Positions 16,007 through 24,423 of a DNA stretch of 64,000 bases are shown here, piece by piece. Under the pieces are notes generated by a model, which made no database searches, was not told where the DNA came from, and worked only from the letters and a program-made list of their open reading frames with translations. The DNA comes from Blastococcus sp. (GTDB taxonomy: Bacteria > Actinomycetota > Actinomycetes > Mycobacteriales > Geodermatophilaceae), in assembly GCA_025465355.1 (NCBI GenBank), contig JAODNN010000024.1, positions 27,258 through 91,257 on the forward strand. The letters run 5' to 3'. The first letter of the stretch is position 1. Each line of letters opens with the position of its first letter. The position numbers and the translations under genes were made by a program.

Positions 16007-17062
16007 ATGACCCAGACGATGCAGGCCCTGGTGGTCAGCGAGCCGAACGTCCTCGAGATCCAGCAGAAGCCCGTTCCCGAGCCGGGTCCCGACGAGGTCC
16101 TCGCCCGCGTGCGGTCGACGGCGATCTGCGGCACCGACGCCCACCTGATCCGCGGCGACTACCCGGGGTTCTGGCCGCCGGCCTTCCCGTTCACCCCGGG
16201 CCACGAGTGGGCCGGCGAGATCGTCGCCCTGGGTCCCGGCGCCGAGGCGTTCGGCTGGAAGATCGGCGACCGCGTGGCGGGCACCAGCCACAACGCCTGC
16301 GGCGCCTGCCAGAAGTGCGTGGAGGGCCAGTACAACCTCTGCGAGAACTACGGCAAGCCCGGGCTGCACGCACAGTACGGACACAACGCCCAGGGCGTGG
16401 ACGCGACGTACGCCGTCCACAACGTGAAGTGCATCTTCCGGCTGCCGGACAACGTCTCTTTCGACGAGGGCGCCGTCGTCGACCCGGCCAGCATCGCCCT
16501 GCACGTCGCCCGCCGCGGCAACATCAAGGCCGGCGACACCGTGGTGGTCACCGGCGCCGGCGCGATCGGCCTGCTGGCCGGCGACGCCGCATTCATCTGC
16601 GGCGCCGCCCGGGTCGTTCTCGCCGGCCGCGGCTATCGCCTGGAGAAGGCCGCGGCCATGGGATTCGAGACCGTGGACACGACCGCGGGCGACCCCGTCG
16701 CCGCCGTCCGTGAGCTGACCGGCGGCCTGGGCGCCGACGTCGTCCTGGAGTGCGCCGGCGTGCCGGAGACCCTCACCTGGGCCATGGCGATGCTGCGCCG
16801 TGGCGGTCGCTGCGCCATGGTGGGGATCCCGACCGAGGACGTCGCGCTGCGCATCCAGCCGCTGGTGCTCGACGAGCTCGAGCTGGTCGGTTCGCGGGCC
16901 TCGGCGGGCGAGATGCGGCGGGTCATGCCGTTCATCGCCAACGGGCGGATGCGCGTCGGCGAGCTGATCACGCACCAGTTCCCGCTCTCGGAGTACGAGA
17001 AGGCGCTGGCCGTCTTCAATGACCGGAGCAGCGGCGCCATCAAGATCATCGTCAATCCCTGA
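16007..17062 (+). CDS. Zinc-dependent alcohol dehydrogenase (MDR superfamily)
   Basis: 351 residues, ATG 16007 after AGAAGGAAG. Catalytic zinc ligands are in STAICGTDAHL and PGHEWAG, the structural zinc cluster is CGACQKCVEGQYNLC, and the cofactor fold is VVVTGAGAIGLLAG. It resembles threonine/sorbitol dehydrogenases and would oxidise a secondary alcohol with NAD(P)+ in the cytoplasm. It opens the operon containing the molybdenum hydroxylase, behind a two-operator promoter, and may oxidise a side-chain alcohol in the same pathway. Confidence 0.9.
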   Translation: MTQTMQALVVSEPNVLEIQQKPVPEPGPDEVLARVRSTAICGTDAHLIRGDYPGFWPPAFPFTPGHEWAGEIVALGPGAEAFGWKIGDRVAGTSHNACGACQKCVEGQYNLCENYGKPGLHAQYGHNAQGVDATYAVHNVKCIFRLPDNVSFDEGAVVDPASIALHVARRGNIKAGDTVVVTGAGAIGLLAGDAAFICGAARVVLAGRGYRLEKAAAMGFETVDTTAGDPVAAVRELTGGLGADVVLECAGVPETLTWAMAMLRRGGRCAMVGIPTEDVALRIQPLVLDELELVGSRASAGEMRRVMPFIANGRMRVGELITHQFPLSEYEKALAVFNDRSSGAIKIIVNP

Positions 17063-17090
17063 CCGGTCGTCCCCGGAAGGACGGGCAACG

Positions 17091-17945
17091 ATGCCGAACT
17101 ACTACCGGCCGACCACCCGGGCGGACGCGCTGGCTGCGCTCGCCGCCGCAGGTGAGGGAGCACGCCCACTGGTGGGGGGCACCGACCTCCTGGTCGGCCT
17201 CCGGCACCACACCCTGGAGCCGGAGCTCCTCGTCGACCTCAAGGGCGTGACCGACCTGCCCGAGCCGATCGTCGTGACCGACGACGGCGTGCGGATCGGA
17301 CCCACCCTGACCCTCGGCGAGCTGGTCGCCCACCCGGTGGTGCGGGGGTGGTTCCCCGCCCTGGTCGAGGCCGCCCTGACCGTGGGGTCGGTGGCGATCC
17401 GCAACCGGGCCAGCCTGGTGGCCAACTCGTGCAACGCCTCCCCCGCCGCCGACACCGCACCGCCGCTGCTCGTGCACGACGCGCGCGTCGTCATCAGCTC
17501 GCAAGAGGGCGACCGGACGGCGGCTCTGGAGGAGTTCTTTCTCGGCCCGCGCCGGACGCTGTGCGGACCCGGCGAGCTCGTGACCAGGCTCGACCTGCCC
17601 CGGCCGGAGGAGGGCTCCGGATCGGCCTTCCGCCGGCTCACCCGGCGCCGCGGCGTCGACCTGGCAACGGTGAGCGTCGCCGCGCGGATCGACGCCGACG
17701 GCCACGTGGTGCTGGGTCTGGGCGCGGTGGGTCCGCGACCGTTGCGCACCGAGCCGTCCGCTGCCGTCGACCCCGCCGACGAGGCGGGCGTCGACCGGGT
17801 CCTGGACGAGCAACTGGAGATCGCGTCCCCGATCTCCGACGTCCGGGGCAGTCGCGAGTACCGGCTCGCGATGCTCCGGGTTCTCGCCAAGCGTGCGGTC
17901 CTCGCTGCCGCGGACCGCCGACACCCCAGGGAGATGGCGTCATGA
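17091..17945 (+). CDS. Molybdenum hydroxylase FAD-binding subunit (CoxM/XdhB-like)
   Basis: 284 residues, ATG 17091, 28 bp after the dehydrogenase. ARPLVGGTDLLVGLR matches the first FAD-binding loop, and SVAIRNRASLVANSCNASPAADTAPPLL is the second (the usual 'IRN.aTvGGNi..aSPAaD' block). It carries electrons from the iron-sulfur subunit to an acceptor. Its last codon overlaps the ATG of the next gene by 4 bp, indicating translational coupling in the usual medium-small-large subunit order. Confidence 0.9.
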   Translation: MPNYYRPTTRADALAALAAAGEGARPLVGGTDLLVGLRHHTLEPELLVDLKGVTDLPEPIVVTDDGVRIGPTLTLGELVAHPVVRGWFPALVEAALTVGSVAIRNRASLVANSCNASPAADTAPPLLVHDARVVISSQEGDRTAALEEFFLGPRRTLCGPGELVTRLDLPRPEEGSGSAFRRLTRRRGVDLATVSVAARIDADGHVVLGLGAVGPRPLRTEPSAAVDPADEAGVDRVLDEQLEIASPISDVRGSREYRLAMLRVLAKRAVLAAADRRHPREMAS

Positions 17946-18454
17946 CGAGCGCACGCGCCGATGACCACCTGCTGGACGAGCTGCAGACGGTCACGCTGAC
18001 CGTCAACGGCAGCCGGCGGAGCGTGGCCGTCCCGCCGCACCGCACCCTGCTCGACGGACTCCGCGAGGAGGTGGGCCTGCCGGGCACGAAGAGTTGCTGC
18101 GCCGAGGGCGAGTGCGGCGCCTGCACCGTCCTGCTGGACGGCCGGGCGGTGAACTCCTGCCTCGTCCTGTGCGTCGAGGCGGAGGGCCACGAGGTCACCA
18201 CGATCGAGGGGTTGTCACAGGACGGGCTGACCGACCTGCAGGAAGAGTTCCTCAACGCCGGCGCGGTGCAGTGCGGCTTCTGCATCCCCGGCCAGGTGGT
18301 CGCGGCGGAGTACCTGCTCCGGACCAACCCCTCGCCGAGCGAGGACGAGATCCGCGAGGGGATGTCGGGCAACCTGTGCCGCTGCGCCGGCTACCAGCGC
18401 ATCGTCCGGGCGGTGCAGGCCACCGCTGCGAGGAGGAGTGGCGGGGATGACTGA
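17942..18454 (+). CDS. Molybdenum hydroxylase 2Fe-2S subunit
   Basis: 170 residues, ATG 17942 within an ATGA overlap. The plant-ferredoxin-type cluster is CCAEGECGACTVLLDG with a later Cys, and the second cluster lies in QCGFCIPG and LCRCAGYQ. It relays electrons between the molybdenum and FAD subunits. The end overlaps the large subunit start by 8 bp, so the three proteins should be made in fixed ratio. Confidence 0.92.
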   Translation: MTSARADDHLLDELQTVTLTVNGSRRSVAVPPHRTLLDGLREEVGLPGTKSCCAEGECGACTVLLDGRAVNSCLVLCVEAEGHEVTTIEGLSQDGLTDLQEEFLNAGAVQCGFCIPGQVVAAEYLLRTNPSPSEDEIREGMSGNLCRCAGYQRIVRAVQATAARRSGGDD

Positions 18455-20771
18455 GGCGCCGGAACGCACCGTCGAGCCGTTCGACCTCCCGGAGGACCCC
18501 GGCCCGCGCGGGCAGGTCGGCCGGCCGGTGCTCCGCTACGGCGGCGGCGACCGGACCTCCGGCGCGCAGCGGTTCCTCGCCGACCTGAGCTTCCCCGGGG
18601 CCCTCCAGGTGGCGCTGGTGACGATCCCCGTCGGCTGCGCCGACATCCTCGGTGTCGACGCCACGGCTGCCCGCGCGATCCCGGGCGTCGTGGATGTCGT
18701 GACCGCCGCGGACCTTCCGTCGCCCATGCCGCGCTTCGGGGTGTCCCACCAGGACCGTCCCGTGCTGGCCGTGGAGCGGGTGAACTACCACGGTGAGCCG
18801 GTCGCCGCGGTCGTCGCCGAGACCCTCGACGCTGCCCAGGCCGCCGCCCGCGCCGTCCGGGTCGACTACCGCGAGCTCCCCGGGGCCTACACCCTGGACG
18901 CCGCCCTGGCGCCGGGCGCGCACCTGGTCCAGGACCCGTCGATCCGCCCCGGCGACCCGGCTGCGGCGACGAATGTGCTGGAGGACGCCCTGTACATCTG
19001 GGGCGACGTGGCCGCCGAGGAGGCCCGCACCGCCGTCGTGGTCGAGAACGTCTACACGTTCCCGATGGTCACCCACTTCCCCATCGAGCCCGGGGGCACC
19101 GTCGCCGTCCCGACCGACCAGGGCGGACTCGACGTCTACTCACCCGTGCAGCACCCGTACCTGCTCCAGCGCACGCTCGCCTCCGTCCTCGGGCTGCCGC
19201 TGAACCAGGTGCGGGTCTTCGCCCCCGACCCCGGAGGCGGCTTCGGGGGCAAGCAGAACCCGAAGATCGAGCCGCTCCTGGCGTTTCTCGCACTGCGCAC
19301 CCGGCGGACCTGCCGGCTGGTGCTGTCGCTGGAGGAGACCTTCCAGAGCATGCGGCGGGCGGGCTGCCGGATGACGGCGCGCACCGGGTTCACGCAGAAC
19401 GGTGAGCTCACCTTCCACCAGGTCGACGCCGATTTCCAGATCGGTGCCTACGCCGACGTCGCGCCTCGCGTGATGGGCAAGGGCAGCTATGTCGCGGCCG
19501 GGCCCTACCGGATCCCGGGGGTGCGGATCGCCGCGCGGGCGGTCATGACAAACACGACGCCGAGCACGGCGTTCCGGGGATTCGGCAGCCCTCAGGTGGC
19601 CTGGGCGCTGGAGTCGCAGCTCGATGCCGGCGCCCGGCGGCTGGGCCTGGACGGCCTGGAGATCCGGCGCCGCAACCTCGTCGCGAAGGGTGAGGCCTTC
19701 GTCCGTGGAGCGTCAGAGGCCACCGCCGACGGCGAGTGGCACCAGAGCCTGGAGAAGGCCGCGGAGCTGCTCGGCTGGGATCAGCCGCTGGCCCCGAATC
19801 GCGGCCGTGGCATCGCCGTCGGGATCAAGCCGGGTGCCACCTCGGGTCTCTCGCAGAGCCTGGTCCGCCTGCTCTGCGACGGCAGCGCGATCGTCTATGC
19901 CGGTACCTCGGACATGGGCCAGGGCGCCCGCACGCTGTGGCAGCAGATCGTCTCCGACGAGCTGGGCACACCGCTGGACCAGGTGAGCGTCGTCAGCGGC
20001 GACACCGGCACCGTGCCGTTCGACCTGCAGACCTCGGCCAGCCGCTCCACGGTGTTCATGGGCTCGGCGGTGCTGGAGGCCTGCCGCGACGTCCGGCAGC
20101 GGGTCCTGGACCTCTACGCCGAGTCGACCGGGGTGCCGGCCGACCAGCTCAGCGAGCGCCGGGGCACCCTGGTCACCCCCGAGGGCGAGCTGAGCCTGCC
20201 CGAGGCGGCGCGCAAGGCCCTCGGCTCACTGCGCGGCGAGTTCATCGGCCAGGGCACCCGGCGGCTGCGTGGCAAGGGCAACCACCCACTCGGCGGTGAC
20301 GCGGCGTTCTACGAGTTCAACGCCACCGCCATCGAGGTCGAAGTGGACCGCGAGACCGGCGAGCTGTTGCTGACCAAGCACGTGACCGTCAGTGACGTCG
20401 GCACCGAGCTGAACCCGCTGCAGGTGGTCTCGCAGGACGAAGGCGCCGCCATCATGGGGCTGGGCCACAGCCAGATGGAGCAGCTGCTGCTCGACGAGCA
20501 CGGCCGCATACGCAACCTGGGGGCCCTGGACTACCGGATCCCGACGTTCAAGGACGTCCCGGTGGAGCTGATCACCGGCGCCGTCGAGAACCACGACGGC
20601 CCGGGCCCCTACGGGTCGAAGGGCATCAGCGAGGGCGCGCTGCTGTGCACGGCGGGCGCCCTCGGCGCAGCGGTCGCACAGGCGACCGGCGTCGTGATCC
20701 GCGACCTGCCGCTGACCCCCGAGCGGGTCTGGGCGGCGATCCAGACGGCCGGCACCGGCCGGCACGAGTGA
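18447..20771 (+). CDS. Molybdenum hydroxylase large (molybdopterin) subunit, xanthine dehydrogenase group
   Basis: 774 residues from ATG 18447, 10 bp after AGGAGG; the upstream GTG 18438 abuts that site. DPGGGFGGKQ and AFRGFGSPQ are cofactor motifs of the xanthine dehydrogenase group rather than CO dehydrogenase, whose loop has an active-site Cys. The essential base is the Glu in YGSKGISEGA near the C-terminus. Such enzymes hydroxylate a heteroaromatic ring or oxidise an aldehyde using water. The N-terminus lacks a signal peptide, so it is cytoplasmic. No maturation genes lie nearby. Confidence 0.92.
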   Translation: MTEAPERTVEPFDLPEDPGPRGQVGRPVLRYGGGDRTSGAQRFLADLSFPGALQVALVTIPVGCADILGVDATAARAIPGVVDVVTAADLPSPMPRFGVSHQDRPVLAVERVNYHGEPVAAVVAETLDAAQAAARAVRVDYRELPGAYTLDAALAPGAHLVQDPSIRPGDPAAATNVLEDALYIWGDVAAEEARTAVVVENVYTFPMVTHFPIEPGGTVAVPTDQGGLDVYSPVQHPYLLQRTLASVLGLPLNQVRVFAPDPGGGFGGKQNPKIEPLLAFLALRTRRTCRLVLSLEETFQSMRRAGCRMTARTGFTQNGELTFHQVDADFQIGAYADVAPRVMGKGSYVAAGPYRIPGVRIAARAVMTNTTPSTAFRGFGSPQVAWALESQLDAGARRLGLDGLEIRRRNLVAKGEAFVRGASEATADGEWHQSLEKAAELLGWDQPLAPNRGRGIAVGIKPGATSGLSQSLVRLLCDGSAIVYAGTSDMGQGARTLWQQIVSDELGTPLDQVSVVSGDTGTVPFDLQTSASRSTVFMGSAVLEACRDVRQRVLDLYAESTGVPADQLSERRGTLVTPEGELSLPEAARKALGSLRGEFIGQGTRRLRGKGNHPLGGDAAFYEFNATAIEVEVDRETGELLLTKHVTVSDVGTELNPLQVVSQDEGAAIMGLGHSQMEQLLLDEHGRIRNLGALDYRIPTFKDVPVELITGAVENHDGPGPYGSKGISEGALLCTAGALGAAVAQATGVVIRDLPLTPERVWAAIQTAGTGRHE

Positions 20772-20860
20772 GCACGGTCGCCCTGCGGGGCGACGACGGC
20801 GGGCGCTTCGAAAGGTCGCCCGACGGCACCACCACCCGTAACAGTCACAGAGGAGTGACC

Positions 20861-22147
20861 ATGTCGCGCAACCCCGTCGTCTGTCTCGCCGGAACCCTTG
20901 ACACCAAGGGGACCGAGTACGCCTTCGTCCGCGATGCTCTGCTGACCGCCGGAGTCGACGTGCTCGTCGTCGACTGTGGCGTTCTCGGTGAGCCCTACTT
21001 TCCGCCGGACGTCCCCTCGACCGAGGTCGCCGCGCGCGCGGGCATCGACCTCGGCGACTTCTCCGCCGGTGTCGAGGGAGGCGCCGGCGGACGCAACACC
21101 GCCATCACGAAGATGAGCCAGGGCCTGCAGTCGGTCCTCGAGGAGCTGTGCGCGGCAGGGAAGATCGACGCCGTCCTCGGCCTGGGCGGCACGGGCGGCA
21201 CCGACCTGCTCAGCGGCGCGCTGAAGAATCTCGGCATGGGCGTGCCGAAGCTGATCGTCAGCACGATGGCCTCGAACAACACCCGGCCCTACGTCGGGCA
21301 CTCCGACATGCTGATGATGAACGCGGTCACCGACATCGCCGGGCTCAACCGCATCTCCAAGCTGGTCCTGAGCAACGCCGCGCACGCGGCGGCGGGCATG
21401 GCCCGCGGCTACGAGGCGACCAGGTCGCACGCCGAGGCCAGCAAGCCACTCATCGCCATCTCGATGTTCGGGGTCACCACCCCGGGGGTCATGCGCGTGC
21501 GCAAGAACCTCGAGGAGAACGGCTTCGAGGTCGTGACCTTCCACGCCGTCGGTGAGGGTGCCGGGATGGAGCACCTGATCGACTCGGGCGTCATCGACGG
21601 ACTGATCGACTTCACGCTGCCGGAGATCATCAACCACTGGAACAAGGGCATCTTCGACCCCGGCTGCGAGCGCATGGAGGCGGCCATCCGCACCGGGATC
21701 CCGCAGGTCGTCGTCCCCGGTGCCGCGGAGTGCTTCAACTTCGGCGCCATCGACACGGTCCCCGAGGAGTACGCCACCGAGGAGCGGAACATCATCATCC
21801 ACAACCCCAACATCACGTCCCTGCTCGCGACGCCGGACGAGATGCGGCGGCTGGGCGAGTACATCGCCGACCACGTCAACCGGGCCCCCGGCCCGAAGGC
21901 GGTGGCCCTGCCCCTGCTGGGGCTGGACAACTACTTCAAGGAGGGCAGCCAGTGGCACGGCGTCGACGTCTCGCCGCTGCTGGACACGCTGCGCGCCGCG
22001 CTCGACCCGGCAGTCGAGGTCGTCGAGATGGAGAATCACATCAACGACGACGCCTTCGCCGACGCGGTCTTCCAGCTCTTCCTGACCCAATGGGCCGCGC
22101 GTAAGGAGGCGGTCGTCCCGGTTTCCGCCACGGCGGCCGCCGGCTGA
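20861..22147 (+). CDS. Tm-1-like ATP-binding domain protein (UPF0261)
   Basis: 428 residues, ATG 20861 after GAGGAGTG. VVCLAGTLDTKGTEYAFVRDAL and VLGLGGTGGTDLLSGALKNLG with PKLIVSTMASNN are the conserved blocks of the UPF0261/Tm-1-like family. HVNRAPGPKAVALPLLGLDNY near the end is also typical. The catalytic role of bacterial members is not established, though they recur in catabolic operons. It follows the molybdenum hydroxylase by 89 bp and ends just before a strong hairpin, so it is probably the last gene of that operon. Confidence 0.85.
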   Translation: MSRNPVVCLAGTLDTKGTEYAFVRDALLTAGVDVLVVDCGVLGEPYFPPDVPSTEVAARAGIDLGDFSAGVEGGAGGRNTAITKMSQGLQSVLEELCAAGKIDAVLGLGGTGGTDLLSGALKNLGMGVPKLIVSTMASNNTRPYVGHSDMLMMNAVTDIAGLNRISKLVLSNAAHAAAGMARGYEATRSHAEASKPLIAISMFGVTTPGVMRVRKNLEENGFEVVTFHAVGEGAGMEHLIDSGVIDGLIDFTLPEIINHWNKGIFDPGCERMEAAIRTGIPQVVVPGAAECFNFGAIDTVPEEYATEERNIIIHNPNITSLLATPDEMRRLGEYIADHVNRAPGPKAVALPLLGLDNYFKEGSQWHGVDVSPLLDTLRAALDPAVEVVEMENHINDDAFADAVFQLFLTQWAARKEAVVPVSATAAAG

Positions 22148-22171
22148 GGCCCGACCTCCGATCCGCGCCGA

Positions 22172-22216
22172 CGTGCCGGGGTGCCGTCGCCCTTGCGGGG
22201 GCAGCACCCCGGCACG
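22172..22216. terminator. Inverted repeat after the UPF0261 gene
   Basis: A perfect 13-bp stem (22172-22184 with 22204-22216) with a 19-base loop lies 24 bp after the stop and 42 bp before the next start. It may terminate the catabolic operon or attenuate the histidine phosphatase gene. Confidence 0.75.
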
Positions 22217-22258
22217 CTCGCGTCGCCCCGCCGAACTTCCGACCCCTTGGAGGTCCCC

Positions 22259-22915
22259 ATGACCCAGCGCCTGTTCCTGCTCCGCCACGGCGAGGTGACC
22301 TCCCACCGCGGGGACGTCCCGGTCACCGACGAGGGCCTGCAGACCGCCACCGAGGTCGGCCGGCGGCTCGCCGCCCGTGCCGACGGCCCTGTCCGCGTCC
22401 TCAGCGGCGAGACCCGCCGCACCCGGGAGACCGCCGCCGCGGTGGCCCGCGGTGCCCGTCAGGCCGGCGCCGAGGTGCTCGAGGAGGGCGTCGCGTTCGC
22501 GCTGCGGAACCCCGACCTGTACCTCGCGGGGGTCCGCGTGGACATGGTGAGCAGCGAGGCGGCGTTCGCTGCGCAGGTGCCCGGCCTCGAGGAGACGGAC
22601 ATCCCAGGGATCGCCTTCTTCGGGGAGTGGCTGACCGTCCCCGACCGCGTCGGCTGGTGGGTCGCCCACAAGAGCCCGCCCGGTGACGACGCCGCCGCGG
22701 TGGCCGCGCGGATCAGGACGTTCGCCGCGAGCCTGGCCGACCGCGAGGACAGCACAGCCTTCACCGTGGGGATCACCCACTCCCCCGTGCTCCGCGCGGT
22801 GGCGCTGGACGTCACGGGCTCCGACACCGGTGAGCCTCGGTGGCTGGCCGGCGTGGAGGCAGAGATCTCACGGGACCGGTCGGTGCAACTGCGCGTCCTG
22901 CCCGACGCGCCGTGA
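22259..22915 (+). CDS. Histidine phosphatase family protein (phosphoglycerate mutase-like)
   Basis: 218 residues, ATG 22259 with TTGGAGG upstream. LFLLRHGEV places the phospho-accepting His at residue 10, with an Arg pair in SGETRRTRETA and the second catalytic His in ITHSPVLRAVAL. These enzymes remove phosphate from small molecules or proteins. Because the island starts with a putative substrate-phosphorylating enzyme, this could release that phosphate later, but the hairpin upstream leaves co-regulation uncertain and there is no operator copy here. Confidence 0.85.
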   Translation: MTQRLFLLRHGEVTSHRGDVPVTDEGLQTATEVGRRLAARADGPVRVLSGETRRTRETAAAVARGARQAGAEVLEEGVAFALRNPDLYLAGVRVDMVSSEAAFAAQVPGLEETDIPGIAFFGEWLTVPDRVGWWVAHKSPPGDDAAAVAARIRTFAASLADREDSTAFTVGITHSPVLRAVALDVTGSDTGEPRWLAGVEAEISRDRSVQLRVLPDAP

Positions 22916-22967
22916 CCAGCCCCGACCGGCGGGACTGCCGGGCGGCGGCGACCGCCGGTGCGGGGGC

Positions 22968-24395
22968 ATGAGCGCGGAGTTCGGGCGAGGCGTCGAGCCC
23001 GGCGGCCGGACGCAACGCCGGCTCGCCCTGCTCGTCGCCGGCAGCTACTTCATGGAGATCCTCGACGGCACGGTCATCGCGCCCGCCGCGCCGCACATCG
23101 CCGCAGATTTCGGCGTGCCTGCGGTCGCGGTCAATGTCGCGGTGACCGCGTACGTGCTCACCCTCGCCGTGCTCATCCCGGTCAGCGGCTGGCTCACGGA
23201 GCGCTACGGCGCGCGCCGGGTGTACGGCACGGCGATCGCGGTGTTCACCCTCGCCTCCGCGGGCTGCGCCCTCGCCCCCAGCCTCGGCTGGCTCACCGCG
23301 CTGCGGGTCCTGCAGGGGGCCGGTGGCGCGATGATGGTGCCGGTCGGCCGGCTCGTCGTCCTCCGCACGACGGCGAAGTCGCAGCTGATCCAGGCCATCG
23401 CGTACCTGACGTGGCCGGCGCTCATCGCGCCTGTGGTCGCCCCGGCGCTCGGCGGCGTGCTGAGCACCTACGCCAGCTGGCGCTGGATCTTCCTCATCAA
23501 TGTCCCGCTCGGCGTGGCCGGCCTCGCGGTCGCCGCCCGACTGGTGCCTGACAGCCGCGGCGCCGAGAGACGCCGGCTGGACTGGCGTGGGTTCGCTCTG
23601 ACGGCCGTCGGCGTCGCCGCGCTCGTGGTGGGGCTCGAGGACGTCGGCTCGGCCACGCCCGACCGGGCTCTCCTGGTCGTGGTACTACCACTGGCCGCCG
23701 TCGCGCTCGCCCTGGCCGTGATGCACCTCTTGCGGTCCCGCTCTCCGCTGCTGGACCTGCGGGTGCTGCGGATCCGCACCTTCCGCGCGACCGCCTCAGG
23801 CGGCACCGTCTTCCGGGCCGTGATCAGCGCCGTCCCCTTCCTGCTACCGGTCTTCCTCCAGGTCGGATTCGGCTGGAACGCCGCACAGGCCGGGGGCCTG
23901 CTCATCGCGCTGTTCGTCGGGAACGTGGCGATCAAGCCGCTGACCACGCCGGCGATGCGCCGCTTCGGCATCCGCCCGGTCATCGCAGCGGCCACCCTCG
24001 CCTCGGCCGCGTGCCTGCTGGGCATCGCGGCGCTGCAGGCCTCCACGCCCCTGACGGTCATGGTCGTACTCCTCGCCCTGAGTGGGATCTTCCGGTCGAT
24101 CGGGTTCTCCGCCTACAACAGCCTGGCGTTCGCGGACGTGGACACCGACCGCATGTCGTCGGCCAACACGCTCATGTCGACGGTCCAGGAGCTCGGCTCC
24201 GGTCTCGGAGTGGCGGTGGGGGCCCTGCTGGTTCGCGTGGGCGGTCCGCTCGCCACCGTCACCGGTCTCGGCGACGGGGTCGATGCATCGTTCCGTGTCG
24301 CATTCGTCGTCCTGGCCGCCGCCCTGCTCGTCTCGGCCGGCGAGGCACTGGGCATGCCGCGCGACGCGGGCAGTGCCGTCACCGCGCGGAGCTGA
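22968..24395 (+). CDS. MFS transporter, DHA2 family
   Basis: 475 residues, ATG 22968 after GCGGGGG, 52 bp behind the phosphatase. Motifs are LDGTVIAPAAPHIA at the end of helix 1, SGWLTERYGARRV (motif A) and WRWIFLINVPLG after helix 6, so it is a proton-driven exporter of the EmrB/MdtD type with 13-14 helices. It could export a toxic pathway intermediate or be unrelated. It is convergent with the next MFS gene, 28 bp apart. Confidence 0.85.
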   Translation: MSAEFGRGVEPGGRTQRRLALLVAGSYFMEILDGTVIAPAAPHIAADFGVPAVAVNVAVTAYVLTLAVLIPVSGWLTERYGARRVYGTAIAVFTLASAGCALAPSLGWLTALRVLQGAGGAMMVPVGRLVVLRTTAKSQLIQAIAYLTWPALIAPVVAPALGGVLSTYASWRWIFLINVPLGVAGLAVAARLVPDSRGAERRRLDWRGFALTAVGVAALVVGLEDVGSATPDRALLVVVLPLAAVALALAVMHLLRSRSPLLDLRVLRIRTFRATASGGTVFRAVISAVPFLLPVFLQVGFGWNAAQAGGLLIALFVGNVAIKPLTTPAMRRFGIRPVIAAATLASAACLLGIAALQASTPLTVMVVLLALSGIFRSIGFSAYNSLAFADVDTDRMSSANTLMSTVQELGSGLGVAVGALLVRVGGPLATVTGLGDGVDASFRVAFVVLAAALLVSAGEALGMPRDAGSAVTARS

Positions 24396-24423
24396 CGGGG
24401 CTGCGCCCGGCGGCCCGGCCGGC

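Noticed and set aside
20609..22780. A 723-codon antisense frame over the UPF0261 and phosphatase genes
   Set aside because: Covers well-supported genes and a terminator hairpin; no motifs in the product.
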